The notes beneath the pieces are model-generated. The model saw only the letters and a list, made by a program, of their open reading frames with translations, made no database searches and was not told the origin of the DNA. Positions 41,962-51,964 of a stretch of DNA of 64,000 nucleotides are shown one piece after another. The translations under genes were made by a program, and so were the position numbers. Every line of letters starts with the position of its first letter. Within the stretch, counting starts at the first letter, position 1. Source of the DNA: Flavobacterium sp. N3904 (lineage in GTDB: Bacteria > Bacteroidota > Bacteroidia > Flavobacteriales > Flavobacteriaceae); contig NZ_CP110009.1 in the NCBI RefSeq assembly GCF_025947305.1, positions 1,116,001 to 1,180,000 on the forward strand, written 5' to 3'.

Positions 41962-43641
41962 ATGAAAGAGACTAAAAACATTTCTAGATCCAGAGCACAA
42001 GAATCATCGGCAGCAATTGAAAAAATGTACATCACAATGCGCCACCTTTTTAATAGAGGATTTTACAAACCGATGGGAATTTCTGGAGACACATTACGAG
42101 AAGCATTATTGGCCTTAAGGCCTGAAATTTATGGAAATATTGCCGAGGAGAAAGTAGAATTAAACGGACTTTTATACGTTATAGAACGTCTTCCTGTAGG
42201 AATCGAAGAGTGTCGTTTTATTAATTTGACTTCGGATGAAGGCTATTCTAAATCACATTTCAAAGCGATAGTTCCTCCAAAAAGACGTCGCAATTGTTAC
42301 CGAATTGACGAAGAACAAATGAATGTAGAAATCACACGAGGAAGATCTGATATTTACGATATTCTGACGCATTTAACCTTTATTTTTATCGAATCTCATA
42401 AAATTAGAAACAGAGTTTTATTGGATGATGCCGGAGAAGTTTCACGAGATTGGACAAAACTGGAAGCAGCCGTTTCTCAACAAAAGAAACTGACTCTTGT
42501 AGAAAAAGAAAAAGCCATTTCTCATGCGGCCAATATTCTGGGAAGAACTTTCGAAGAAGTTTTGGATATTTATGATTCCTTTGGAAGTGAAGCAGCTCCA
42601 GATCGTTTTTTGCATGTGATTTATTGGTTGGGAAAACTAGCGATAGAAGAAGTTATTGACAGCAATAAAAGAACCATTACATTCAGTCCTATTCTGCGAG
42701 AGCGTTTGGGACATCATATTCACGGAGAAGTTTGGGCTACCAATATCAAAGAGGTTTTGAAAGCCAACGAGCTTTTAGACAGGCCGATTCATGTGATTAG
42801 TGCCAACATGCACTCGGTAATGAATTCTATTTTTGCCACTCCAATTTTGAAAACAAAATTCAAAGATAAATCCGATTTCTTTATTTATGAAGAATTGAGC
42901 AAGTCGGGTGCTAATGAAGTTCGCAATCAAGTCGAAGCCGTTGCATTGAAACAAGGAATGATTTCCTTACCCGATACATCTGGAACTAATATTGACGTGC
43001 AAATTTTTGATACAGCCAAAATAGATTGGTCCAAAACATCTTTCCCAAAAGCAGATTTAGGAGAGAAAAAACCAGTTCTTATTGTTATGGATTACGCCTT
43101 TGGAGAACAGGCTTATGAAACGATAGATGAGTTATTAAAGCCCTATAGGAAAGATACCTTACTCAATGTTAAATCGGTTTCTATCATGGGAAAAGCGGGA
43201 ATTCTAGAAGGAGGAAAAGGAGATATCATGATTCCGAATGCCCATATCAATGAAGGAACAGCAGACAATTATTTCTTTAAAAATGAGTTAACTGCCGATA
43301 TGTTTGAAGGCAATGACATTGCTGTTTTTGCCGGACCGATGGTAACTGTTCTAGGAACATCATTGCAAAATAGGGATTTATTAAAGTTTTTTCATGAATC
43401 GACTTGGGGTGTAATTGGATTAGAAATGGAAGGTTCCTATTACCAAAAAGCCATCCAATCGGCTTCCAAAATCAGAAAAAGTGTTCCTCATGATGTCAAA
43501 GTACGTTACGCTTACTATGCTTCTGATAATCCATTGGAAACAGGAAGCACATTGGCATCAGGCGGGTTGGGAACCACTGGCGTAAAACCTACGTATTTGA
43601 TTACCATAAAAATATTAGAACAAATTTTCAATATAAAATAA
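41962..43641 (+). CDS. DUF6909 protein with nucleoside-phosphorylase-like C-terminus
   Basis: The protein has 559 residues. The N-terminal part (SRSRAQESSAAIEKMYITM, HLFNRGFYKPMGISGDTLR) is the pattern of the DUF6909 family of Bacteroidota. Residues about 365-559 look like a nucleoside phosphorylase/nucleosidase fold: a VLIVMDYAFG strand, SIMGKAGILEGGKGDIM, VFAGPMVTVLG, and IGLEMEGSYYQKA, which resembles the ribose-binding M-E motif of that superfamily. Older annotations call such genes AMP nucleosidase; I consider the nucleosidase role plausible but unproven. Confidence 0.75.
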   Translation: MKETKNISRSRAQESSAAIEKMYITMRHLFNRGFYKPMGISGDTLREALLALRPEIYGNIAEEKVELNGLLYVIERLPVGIEECRFINLTSDEGYSKSHFKAIVPPKRRRNCYRIDEEQMNVEITRGRSDIYDILTHLTFIFIESHKIRNRVLLDDAGEVSRDWTKLEAAVSQQKKLTLVEKEKAISHAANILGRTFEEVLDIYDSFGSEAAPDRFLHVIYWLGKLAIEEVIDSNKRTITFSPILRERLGHHIHGEVWATNIKEVLKANELLDRPIHVISANMHSVMNSIFATPILKTKFKDKSDFFIYEELSKSGANEVRNQVEAVALKQGMISLPDTSGTNIDVQIFDTAKIDWSKTSFPKADLGEKKPVLIVMDYAFGEQAYETIDELLKPYRKDTLLNVKSVSIMGKAGILEGGKGDIMIPNAHINEGTADNYFFKNELTADMFEGNDIAVFAGPMVTVLGTSLQNRDLLKFFHESTWGVIGLEMEGSYYQKAIQSASKIRKSVPHDVKVRYAYYASDNPLETGSTLASGGLGTTGVKPTYLITIKILEQIFNIK

Positions 43642-43647
43642 AGAAGG

Positions 43648-44640
43648 ATGAGTACAAAAGTGCCGCAAAATAATTATGAACAGGAAATTGATATTTTCCA
43701 ACTTTCCAAAAGCATAGGCAGTTTTTTCGATAGAATAAATGTTTTTATTTTTAAATCAATTCAGTTTTTTGTTAGAAACTGGTTTATTGTTATGTTTTTA
43801 ATTGTCCTCGGATTAGGATTGGGATGGTATTTAGACTCAAATAAAAAATCATTTCAAAACCAGCTAATTGTAACTCCAAATTTTGGTAGCGTTGACTATC
43901 TGTATTCTAAAATTGATTTAATCGAATCTAAAATTGCTGCTGGAGACACGGTTTTTTTGAAAAATGTTGTTGGATTTTCTCATCCCAAAACAATCAAAAA
44001 AATTGAAATAAAACCAATCGCCGATGTCTATAAATTTATTGAAGATAAAGAGCAAAATTTTGAGCTTATTAAATTAATGGCTGAAGTTGGTGAAGTCAAG
44101 AAAGTTTTAGAGGATAATGTAACGAGTAAAAACTATACTTTCCACACTATTTCATTTGTTTCTAACCAACAGATAAATGAAAAAGAAGTTGTTGAACCGT
44201 TGCTGAAATACTTAAATAGTTCAGAATATTTTAGTGAACTTCAAAAAACAGAGTTTAAAAATCTGCAACAGCAAATAGTTCAAAACGATATCATTATTTT
44301 TCAAATTAACCAGGTTTTAAATGGCTTTTCAAACACGGTAAAAAACGGATCTAAAAATGATAAACTGGTGTATTACAATGAGAATACCCAGTTGAATGAT
44401 ATCATAAAAACAAAACAGTATTTAATTGTTGATCAAGGTAAAAACAGATTGAAACTGATGAATTACGACAAAACAATTAAAGAAATTAATGCAACCTTAA
44501 ACATCAATAACACTAAAATTACAAACGAAAAATTTAAATTTTTATTTCCAATTTTCTTCATTTTTATTTTTGTTTTGATTCATTTGTTTCAGAAATTTTA
44601 TCGAAAACAACTTTTAAAATCGCTAGCTAATAAGGTTTAA
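43648..44640 (+). CDS. Wzz-like polysaccharide chain-length regulator
   Basis: The protein has 330 residues. Two membrane helices, at about 44-64 and 297-316, flank a periplasmic, helix-rich domain. This is the layout of polysaccharide co-polymerases (Wzz). There is no C-terminal tyrosine kinase. It starts 6 bases after the DUF6909 gene and begins the polysaccharide cluster. It would set the length of the polymer made by the Wzy enzyme. Confidence 0.72.
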   Translation: MSTKVPQNNYEQEIDIFQLSKSIGSFFDRINVFIFKSIQFFVRNWFIVMFLIVLGLGLGWYLDSNKKSFQNQLIVTPNFGSVDYLYSKIDLIESKIAAGDTVFLKNVVGFSHPKTIKKIEIKPIADVYKFIEDKEQNFELIKLMAEVGEVKKVLEDNVTSKNYTFHTISFVSNQQINEKEVVEPLLKYLNSSEYFSELQKTEFKNLQQQIVQNDIIIFQINQVLNGFSNTVKNGSKNDKLVYYNENTQLNDIIKTKQYLIVDQGKNRLKLMNYDKTIKEINATLNINNTKITNEKFKFLFPIFFIFIFVLIHLFQKFYRKQLLKSLANKV

Positions 44641-44667
44641 AAGATATTTTTAACGCAAAAAATCCAA

Positions 44668-45972
44668 TTGAAAACGAGTAACATCTTTGAAAAATTTTCT
44701 CAAAACCCATTTCTAAAACAAAGTTTAAGTACCTTGTTTTTACGAATTTTAGGAGTGCTTCTGTTATTTGGATTTACAATCTTTTTAACTAAATCATATA
44801 CACCAAAATTAGTGGGTCAATATGATTTTGTCCGTTCTTTTCTTCTAGCAATCGGAAGCATTTGTTTACTGGGTTTTGATCAGTCTATTTTATATTTCAA
44901 AGGACATTTAATCAGCCAAAATGAGTTTAAGGAATTAAAAAAAATATATGCCAAAATGGTCGCGATGCTTTTTGTGACTTCATTGTTGAGCTTAATTATT
45001 ATTTTTGCAATTGATGAAAAAACAATAAATGATTACTTTGCTGATGATGAGGTTTATACTTTACTTTTAAAAGGGGCTGCTACTTTATTTTTTTATGGAA
45101 TTTCAACTTTAAATACTGAAGTTTTTAGAGCTTTAGACAAATTATATGTTGCTGAATTGTTCCGAAATATTCTTAAATATATTCCCCTAATTTTAGGTTC
45201 AATCACATTGTTTTATTGGAACAAGGAAACCTATTTGGTTGATGTTTTTTTGATTGGGTTTGTAGTATTATCGATTTTTAGTTCGATATTGGTTTTTAGT
45301 TATTTTAGTAAAATGAATGAGGCAATAAAACCCGAAATGATTTCGCATAAAGTAGTCTTTTTAAAATCCTATCCAATTGCGATCAGCGGAATGGCGATGT
45401 TTTTATTAATGTCTTTTGATATTATGTTTTTGAAAAAATACAGAAACGATGAAACTGTTGCTTTTTATTCCGTTGGAGTCAAAATAATGACGATTGTTTC
45501 GGTAATAATTCTAACTGTAAACATCACAATATCGGCCAAAATAGCAGAGTATTTTTCAAGTCAAGAAATGAATGATCTAAAGAAAGTGACAAGAAACGCT
45601 GTTCGATTAATTTTTGGAATTACGTTTCCTGTAATTTTATTACTTTGTGTTTTTTCTGAATATGTATTGTCTTTTTTTGGACATCAGTATATTGCTGCAA
45701 AAAATGCTTTTTTAATTTTAATTATTGGTCAGGGCATTTGTTCGGTATTTGGCTCAACACCTGTTTATTTAAATATGACTGGAAGGCAGCATATTTTTCA
45801 GGTTATATTGATAGTTGCCGTGCTTATCAATTTTATTTTGAATAGGTTATTAATACCGATATATGGGATGACTGGAGCCGCAACGGCATTTGTGGTAAGT
45901 TCCCTTTTTTGGAATAGTATCTCTGCGATTGTCATTTACAAAAAAGATAGAATAAAAATATTTTTGAATTAA
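44668..45972 (+). CDS. Wzx-like lipid-linked oligosaccharide flippase
   Basis: The protein has 434 residues with about 12 membrane helices, in the MATE/MOP-like arrangement of polysaccharide flippases (LSTLFLRILGVLLLFGFTIF start, then a Wzx-like FDQSILYFKG and a paired C-terminal half). It moves undecaprenyl-linked repeat units across the inner membrane. The start codon appears to be TTG at 44668; the next ATG would remove the first membrane helix. It lies 27 bases after the Wzz-like gene. Confidence 0.82.
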   Translation: MKTSNIFEKFSQNPFLKQSLSTLFLRILGVLLLFGFTIFLTKSYTPKLVGQYDFVRSFLLAIGSICLLGFDQSILYFKGHLISQNEFKELKKIYAKMVAMLFVTSLLSLIIIFAIDEKTINDYFADDEVYTLLLKGAATLFFYGISTLNTEVFRALDKLYVAELFRNILKYIPLILGSITLFYWNKETYLVDVFLIGFVVLSIFSSILVFSYFSKMNEAIKPEMISHKVVFLKSYPIAISGMAMFLLMSFDIMFLKKYRNDETVAFYSVGVKIMTIVSVIILTVNITISAKIAEYFSSQEMNDLKKVTRNAVRLIFGITFPVILLLCVFSEYVLSFFGHQYIAAKNAFLILIIGQGICSVFGSTPVYLNMTGRQHIFQVILIVAVLINFILNRLLIPIYGMTGAATAFVVSSLFWNSISAIVIYKKDRIKIFLN

Positions 45973-45983
45973 AAAAACTGGAT

Positions 45984-47048
45984 ATGCAAACCGTAATAAA
46001 AAAAAGCACTGCTGCATTTTTATATATTGGACTGGCCAATTTGGTTGTAGCATTTGCTGTATTTTTTATTTTGCCTCCAAAGTTTTTTTATGACGCAGCA
46101 ATTATCGCTTACGATAAAGGAAATGAGATTGGTTATCTTGGGAGTTATCCACTTTCGATTTTGCTTTATAAAATTTCAGGTTTACGCTATTTGCCTTTTC
46201 CTGTAATTGCATTGATTCAATTTCCTGTTTTGATGTATGTTTTGTACAAAATTGGAATTCCGGAAAACTTTGAAAAACTCAATGTTAAAAACATTTTGGT
46301 CTATTTAGGAATTTTAATGATTGCCATTTTTATCTCAATGCCGTCAAAAGAATTCATTACTTTTTTATATGTAACGCCGATTGTTTTTATGTGTATAAAT
46401 GATAAGGTTTCGCTAAAGAAAACAATTACATATACGATTTTAATGTTGTTGTTTTTTGGAATATTTTTTCGTCCTTATTTTGCTATGATTCCTATTATTG
46501 GCGGGGGAATGTATCTAATAAGTTTAATAAGTTTTAAAAATAAAACGGTAACCACTATTTTTTACGGCTTATTGATTGCCGTTTTTTTGTCTTTCAGTCA
46601 TGGCATTTTAAAAGGAAAATACCTTTCAGAAATCAGTCGTGAAGTCGTTAATAATAGCCGGATTGGTTCTGCGGATGCTAATTCTATTATTATTTCACCC
46701 GTTAAAACAAATACTTGGTATGGAGAAACTGTGGGTATTTTTTATGGATTTTTTACAGTTAATTTTCCAGTAAATGGCCTAAAGCATTTTCTTTCACCTC
46801 AAATTATTACTTTTATAATCTGGCAGCTTTTATTGTTTTATATCTTGTTGGTTCGCTTTTCTAAATGTTTAAGGGAAAGAAAAAGCCATCCTAAAGAATT
46901 GTTAGTCTTGCTGATTATTTTCTCTTTTTTTATTGTACAAGGTGTTTTTGAACCGGATTTGGGAACGGCAGTCCGACATAAAATTGGCATTTTTCCATTA
47001 ATTTATTTTGCACTATACTATGAATCTTTCCGAAAAGAACTTCAATAA
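45984..47048 (+). CDS. Polytopic membrane protein of the polysaccharide cluster
   Basis: The protein has 354 residues with about 10 membrane helices. It has no domain I recognise by name but resembles EpsG-like or Wzy-like proteins in topology, including a periplasmic loop (about 205-245) with Arg and Ser (SRIGSADANSII). It starts 11 bases after the flippase and overlaps the next gene by 29 bases, so it is co-translated in the operon. It may be an additional polymerase or a glycan-modifying enzyme. Confidence 0.65.
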   Translation: MQTVIKKSTAAFLYIGLANLVVAFAVFFILPPKFFYDAAIIAYDKGNEIGYLGSYPLSILLYKISGLRYLPFPVIALIQFPVLMYVLYKIGIPENFEKLNVKNILVYLGILMIAIFISMPSKEFITFLYVTPIVFMCINDKVSLKKTITYTILMLLFFGIFFRPYFAMIPIIGGGMYLISLISFKNKTVTTIFYGLLIAVFLSFSHGILKGKYLSEISREVVNNSRIGSADANSIIISPVKTNTWYGETVGIFYGFFTVNFPVNGLKHFLSPQIITFIIWQLLLFYILLVRFSKCLRERKSHPKELLVLLIIFSFFIVQGVFEPDLGTAVRHKIGIFPLIYFALYYESFRKELQ

Positions 47049-48321
47049 AATATTCAATTTTTTTTTGTGTGTGATTGCGATTGCGATGATTTTCAGAAAG
47101 CCATGTTCAGTTTTGATTATCTTATTTGGGATATTTAATTTGGTTTTTTTTAAAAAACTAAGATTAAGCAAAAAAGCTTTCATTTTAATGCTTTGTATTG
47201 CCTCGCCAATACTATTGGAATTATTATTGTTCTGGAATAATGATTCTTTTGTGAAAGGTTTGAAAGCAATCGAAAAAAGCACTTCTTTATTGTTGTTTCC
47301 CTTGTTTATAATTGGAAATTATAAACGGATTAATTTTTTAAAAGTAATTCAGATTTATATCGTTTCGACAACCATTATTTTGTTGTTTTTCTTTGTCAGA
47401 TTCAACATTATTTTTCGTGAACTAATGAATAAATATTCTAGCGGAATCGATCTGTGGGAGATGGGATATCAATTTGCAAACAGCGTTGGAATTCATGCTC
47501 CGGCATTGAATATGCACTTGGCTTTTGTTTCAGTTTGCTCGTTGTATTTTGTTTTTTATAGTTTTCATCAAAATGAAAAAACCATTGCAAAAATGCTTCG
47601 CATTGCTGTTTTACTGTTGTCTTTTTTCTTTGTTCTTTTTGTCAATACAAGAATGGCGTTAGTGAATGTTTTAGCAGGATTTCTTGTTGTTATTTTTTTT
47701 GAAATTAAGACCAGATTTAATTTGAAAAGAATAGCCGTGATTTCAATCCTATTAATTTTAGTTTCTGGGATTTTGTTTTTCTTCGTCCAGAAAAACCCCT
47801 ACATGAAAGAGAAATATTCTACTGTGACATTTGCTTACATGGACAAAGTAGGAAAGTTGGACGAGATAAGTCATCCTGAAATTAAAGTTTTCAATTCTTT
47901 TGTAACTCGTTTATCTATTTGGAAATCAGCGTGGGAATTGTCTGTAAAAAGCCTCCCTTTTGGAGTTGGCGCTTCTGATGGAAAATCCGAATTGAATAAA
48001 TATTATAAAGAAACGCATCAGAAATTTTTAGCAAAATATGAGTTTCCAACGCACAATCTATTTCTTGATTTTTTATTAAAGTTTGGAGTTTTAGGTCCTT
48101 TAGTTGTTGTGTTGTATATTTTCACAATTGGATATTTGGGTTACGATTTGAAAAATGCAATCATAATTTCTTTTTTTCTGATCTTTTTCACTTCAAATCT
48201 AACCGATGATTTTTTACTCCGTTTTGACGGAATTGCATTTAGTGGTCTATGGTCATCTATTTTTGCCAGTTATTGGCTCCAACAAAAGACTATTCTTGAT
48301 AAAGAGTCAGAAGCTGTTTAA
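47020..48321 (+). CDS. O-antigen ligase/polymerase-family protein (Wzy/WaaL-like)
   Basis: The protein has 433 residues from ATG 47020. About 11 membrane helices are seen. A large periplasmic loop near 270-340 contains SFVTRLSIWKSAWELSV, a pattern like the O-antigen ligase domain (RxxxW). A TTG at 47008 is possible but gives no better start. It probably polymerises or ligates repeat units. Its 3' end overlaps the 3' end of the convergent GT4 gene by 32 bases. Confidence 0.78.
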   Translation: MNLSEKNFNKIFNFFLCVIAIAMIFRKPCSVLIILFGIFNLVFFKKLRLSKKAFILMLCIASPILLELLLFWNNDSFVKGLKAIEKSTSLLLFPLFIIGNYKRINFLKVIQIYIVSTTIILLFFFVRFNIIFRELMNKYSSGIDLWEMGYQFANSVGIHAPALNMHLAFVSVCSLYFVFYSFHQNEKTIAKMLRIAVLLLSFFFVLFVNTRMALVNVLAGFLVVIFFEIKTRFNLKRIAVISILLILVSGILFFFVQKNPYMKEKYSTVTFAYMDKVGKLDEISHPEIKVFNSFVTRLSIWKSAWELSVKSLPFGVGASDGKSELNKYYKETHQKFLAKYEFPTHNLFLDFLLKFGVLGPLVVVLYIFTIGYLGYDLKNAIIISFFLIFFTSNLTDDFLLRFDGIAFSGLWSSIFASYWLQQKTILDKESEAV

Positions 48322-49366
48322 AATTTTGATTTTTATCGAATAGTTCTTTACATCTTTTCAAGGCATTTTTTCCAAAATAAAGCCTCTTTTGAGCGTCTTT
48401 TAAAATCTCAAAATAAGAATCTAATTCATCAATATGATCAAATAAAAACCCGGTTTGATTAGGCAAAACAATGTCTTTATTGCCAATGATATTGGTTGCT
48501 ATAATTGGTTTTTCTAAAACCATTGCTTCTAATAGCGCAATTGGCAAACCTTCCCATAGAGATGTTTGCAGATAAACATCAATGGAGTTTAATTCTTTAA
48601 AAACAATGCTTTTATCCAAAATCCAACCTTTAATTTGAATGTTTGGACCGGTAATCAAATGATTTAGATCACCATCACCAATCCAAATAAAATTAAAATC
48701 AGTAAATTTTAGGGCAATTTCATTAAATAATTTAGGATTTCTTGCTGCCGTTATCCTGCCTAATATCCCAACAGTTAATTTTGTGTTTTGATGAGGTGAA
48801 AAATGTTGTCGGATTTCTTGTATGTCGACACCATTTCGGATTAATTTTGATGGTCCAATTTTTTTTGCAATTTCAAATTCGGTATCGCCGCAGGCAAGGA
48901 TGGTTCCCCCAAATAATTGCTGAAGACTTTTTTCAATTGCAGCATATAATTTTCTGGCACTGCTTGAGATATCTGTTCTTAGAAAAGCATAACCATGAGG
49001 GCTATAAAAAATTTTCTTTTTTTTCAATGATAAAAAACAGGCAATTCGGCCTAAAACTCCTGCTTTTGAGGAATGAAGATGAATAATATCAGGATTGATT
49101 TTTTCGAGTTCTTTTTTTAATTTAAAAATGGATTTTAGGTCTTGAAATGGAGAAATCTCTCGAACCATACTAATCGAAATCAAATTTACTCCTTTTGAAA
49201 ACTCAGATTTTACTTTTTCCGAACTGACTCCGTTTCTATTACCGCTATAAATAATAGTAGTTTGTATAGTTTTATTAATTTCTTCGTCACCAAAGAAATT
49301 CGACAAATCTCGGAAATAAGTGTAAACACCGCCTTCTAATGCTTCAACAATATGTACAACTTTCAA
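48290..49366 (-). CDS. GT4-family glycosyltransferase
   Basis: The protein has 358 residues. N-terminal domain: VVHIVEALEGGVYTYFRDL and PDIIHLHSSKAGVLGRI. C-terminal domain: VGILGRITAARNP and SLWEGLPIALLEAMVLEKPI (the E-x7-E nucleotide-sugar motif). It is a GT-B retaining enzyme of family GT4. It is the only minus-strand gene before 52.7 kb in this cluster, so it is read against the others and must have its own promoter, in the 170-base gap before the UXS gene. The donor sugar is unknown. Confidence 0.88.
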   Translation of the reverse strand: MKVVHIVEALEGGVYTYFRDLSNFFGDEEINKTIQTTIIYSGNRNGVSSEKVKSEFSKGVNLISISMVREISPFQDLKSIFKLKKELEKINPDIIHLHSSKAGVLGRIACFLSLKKKKIFYSPHGYAFLRTDISSSARKLYAAIEKSLQQLFGGTILACGDTEFEIAKKIGPSKLIRNGVDIQEIRQHFSPHQNTKLTVGILGRITAARNPKLFNEIALKFTDFNFIWIGDGDLNHLITGPNIQIKGWILDKSIVFKELNSIDVYLQTSLWEGLPIALLEAMVLEKPIIATNIIGNKDIVLPNQTGFLFDHIDELDSYFEILKDAQKRLYFGKNALKRCKELFDKNQNFKQLLTLYQE

Positions 49367-49480
49367 AACAAGTAAAATTTAGTTTGGTAAAAATAGAATA
49401 AAGAGATTAATAATAAGTTAAAAACTTAATCTAATAAAATAGTAATATTTTTTCTCAATTTAAAAAGTCATATATTTTAT

Positions 49481-49488
49481 TACATTTG
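49481..49488 (+). promoter_or_regulatory. -7 promoter element of the UDP-glucuronate decarboxylase gene
   Basis: TACATTTG matches TAnnTTTG, 47 bases before the ATG. The region is divergent with the GT4 gene. Confidence 0.6.
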
Positions 49489-49535
49489 CGCATATATAAG
49501 TTATTAGCAAAAACAGAAGGTTCAATAAAATTACT

Positions 49536-50519
49536 ATGAAAAGAATACTTATTACCGGAGCAGCGGGTTTTTTGGGATCACACTTATGTGACAGATTCAT
49601 CAAAGAAGGTTATTATGTTATCGGGATGGATAATTTGATTACAGGAGATCTTAAAAACATTGAGCATTTATTCAAATTGGAACACTTTGAATTTTACCAC
49701 CATGACATCACTAAATTTGTTCATATTCCAGGTAATTTAGATTATATATTACATTTTGCTTCACCTGCGAGTCCTATAGATTATTTAAAAATTCCAATTC
49801 AAACCTTAAAAGTAGGATCGCTTGGAACGCATAATTTATTAGGTTTGGCAAGGGTTAAAAAAGCGAGAATTTTGATCGCTTCAACTTCAGAAGTTTATGG
49901 TGATCCTTTGGTTCATCCGCAAACTGAAGAGTATTATGGAAATGTAAATACAATAGGGCCAAGAGGTGTATATGATGAAGCCAAACGTTTTCAGGAATCA
50001 ATCACAATGGCTTATCATACTTTTCATGGTGTAGAAACCAGAATCGTACGTATTTTTAATACATATGGACCAAGAATGCGCTTGAATGACGGACGTGTAA
50101 TTCCTGCCTTTATTGGTCAGGCACTTCGAGGTGAAGATTTAACAATTTTTGGAAACGGAATGCAAACTCGTTCATTTTGCTATGTAGATGATCAGGTTGA
50201 AGGTATTTACAGATTATTGCACTCGGATTATGTATACCCGGTAAATATTGGGAATCCTGACGAAATTACAATTAAGGATTTTGCCGAGGAAATCATAAAA
50301 CTTACAGGAACAAATCAAAAAGTAGTATATCATCCGTTGCCAATAAACGATCCTTTGCAACGCCAGCCAGACACTACCAAAGCTAAAGAATTACTGGGTT
50401 GGGAAGCCAAAGTAAATCGGGCCGACGGAATGAAAATCACTTTCGATTATTTTAAATCTCTTTCAAAAGAAGAACTTTCAAAAGAAGAGCATAAAGACTT
50501 TTCAAATTACATAAAATAA
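49536..50519 (+). CDS. UDP-glucuronate decarboxylase (UDP-xylose synthase)
   Basis: The protein has 327 residues. It has the NAD-binding motif GAAGFLGSH at 8-16, the strand [12 protein letters not shown], the catalytic triad regions [10 protein letters not shown] and [11 protein letters not shown] (Y-x3-K), and [15 protein letters not shown], all typical of UXS within the extended SDR family. It converts UDP-glucuronate to UDP-xylose, so the surface glycan probably contains xylose or a derivative. The next gene is a sugar-phosphate transferase 77 bases downstream. Confidence 0.9.
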   Translation: MKRILITGAAGFLGSHLCDRFIKEGYYVIGMDNLITGDLKNIEHLFKLEHFEFYHHDITKFVHIPGNLDYILHFASPASPIDYLKIPIQTLKVGSLGTHNLLGLARVKKARILIASTSEVYGDPLVHPQTEEYYGNVNTIGPRGVYDEAKRFQESITMAYHTFHGVETRIVRIFNTYGPRMRLNDGRVIPAFIGQALRGEDLTIFGNGMQTRSFCYVDDQVEGIYRLLHSDYVYPVNIGNPDEITIKDFAEEIIKLTGTNQKVVYHPLPINDPLQRQPDTTKAKELLGWEAKVNRADGMKITFDYFKSLSKEELSKEEHKDFSNYIK

Positions 50520-50596
50520 TATAATGCAAAATATAGACATTAAAAAGTCGTTTAAAAGCGGCATATTAATTAAAATGATTGTAGACAGAAAACACT

Positions 50597-51964
50597 ATGA
50601 CGGTATTTCACACAGGAAGATACTCAAAATATATTAGGCCAATTACTATTTTAATAGACCTAATAATCATTGCTTTAATTAGTTTTTTTGCCTTTAAAGG
50701 GCATATTTCAAATATGTTGCTATATATTTTTTATCAATATATTGGTTGGGGTTTTATTGCTTTTTCTATAAAGTTTTATGATATTTACCGATTTACGACT
50801 CCAATTGAGATAGCTTCAAAGATTCTTAAACAGGGAATTTTGTTTCTTTTGGTCATAATTGCTTTTTTTCCGTTTTCAAAACAGGCTGTTTTTAGTGAAA
50901 ATGCGATCGCAATTTTTATTTGCCTGATAGTAGTTTTTGTTGCTATTTTTAAATTTTCATTATTTTTCTATTTAAAAGAATACAGAATAGTAACAGGAAG
51001 CAATTGTAGAAACGCTGTTATTATTGGGTTTACACCCGAAGCAATTCGATTAAAAAATCTTTTTGAAACAAGAAAAGATTATGGATACAGGTTTTTAGGA
51101 TTTTTTTCAGACAAAAAATCAAATCAAGATATTATTGGAAAACTGGGTGATTTGAAACCATTTATAATAAATAATTTTGTTGATGAGATATATTGTTCTT
51201 TGAATGAAGTTTCTAATAATTACTTAAAAGATCTAATTGATTTTGCAGATGAAAACAAAAAGACCATAAAATTTATTCCAGATACAAAAGAGATTTTTTC
51301 AAAGAATTTAAAAATAGATTATTACGATTTTTTCCCAGTACTTTCATTAAAGCAAACAATGCTCAATGAACCGACTGTCAAATTTTTCAAACGATCTTTT
51401 GATATTTTTTTCTCTATTTCAGTAATTGTTTTTTTACTTTCATGGCTAGGCCCTTTATTGGCTATTTTAATAAAATTGGAATCTAAAGGCTCCGTTTTTT
51501 TTAAACAGGGAAGACCGGGAATCGATGAAAATGAATTTGTTTGTTATAAATTTCGCTCAATGCGAATAAATAAAACTACAGAGAAAGAAGCTTCGAAAGA
51601 TGATCCCCGAGTAACAAAAATTGGCAGATTTATGAGGAAGACAAGTATCGATGAATTGCCACAATTTATCAATGTTTTATTAGGAGACATGTCAGTTGTA
51701 GGACCAAGACCACATCTTTGGTCACAAAACAAGGAATACGGAAATAAAGTAAAAAAGTACATGATTCGTCATTGTGTGAAGCCTGGAATTACCGGTTTGG
51801 CGCAGGTCAGCGGTTTTAGGGGTGAAATTACCATCGAAAGGGATATGATTAACAGAATAAAGTTTGACGTTTTTTATATTGAAAACTGGTCCCTTATTCT
51901 AGATTTGAAAATTATTTTTCAAACAATAATCAATATATTTAAAGGAGATAAAAAGGCATATTAA
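50597..51964 (+). CDS. Initiating polyprenyl glycosylphosphotransferase (WcaJ-like)
   Basis: The protein has 455 residues. Four N-terminal membrane helices (about 15-125) and a CoA_binding_3-like middle (NAVIIGFTPEAIRLKNL) are followed by the bacterial sugar transferase domain: FKRSFDIFFSISVIVF, GSVFFKQGRPG, FRSMRIN, KIGRFMRKTSIDELPQ, DMSVVGPRPH, KPGITGLAQVSGFRG. It attaches the first sugar-1-phosphate to undecaprenyl phosphate. Its stop overlaps the ATG of the next gene by one base (TAATG). Confidence 0.92.
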   Translation: MTVFHTGRYSKYIRPITILIDLIIIALISFFAFKGHISNMLLYIFYQYIGWGFIAFSIKFYDIYRFTTPIEIASKILKQGILFLLVIIAFFPFSKQAVFSENAIAIFICLIVVFVAIFKFSLFFYLKEYRIVTGSNCRNAVIIGFTPEAIRLKNLFETRKDYGYRFLGFFSDKKSNQDIIGKLGDLKPFIINNFVDEIYCSLNEVSNNYLKDLIDFADENKKTIKFIPDTKEIFSKNLKIDYYDFFPVLSLKQTMLNEPTVKFFKRSFDIFFSISVIVFLLSWLGPLLAILIKLESKGSVFFKQGRPGIDENEFVCYKFRSMRINKTTEKEASKDDPRVTKIGRFMRKTSIDELPQFINVLLGDMSVVGPRPHLWSQNKEYGNKVKKYMIRHCVKPGITGLAQVSGFRGEITIERDMINRIKFDVFYIENWSLILDLKIIFQTIINIFKGDKKAY

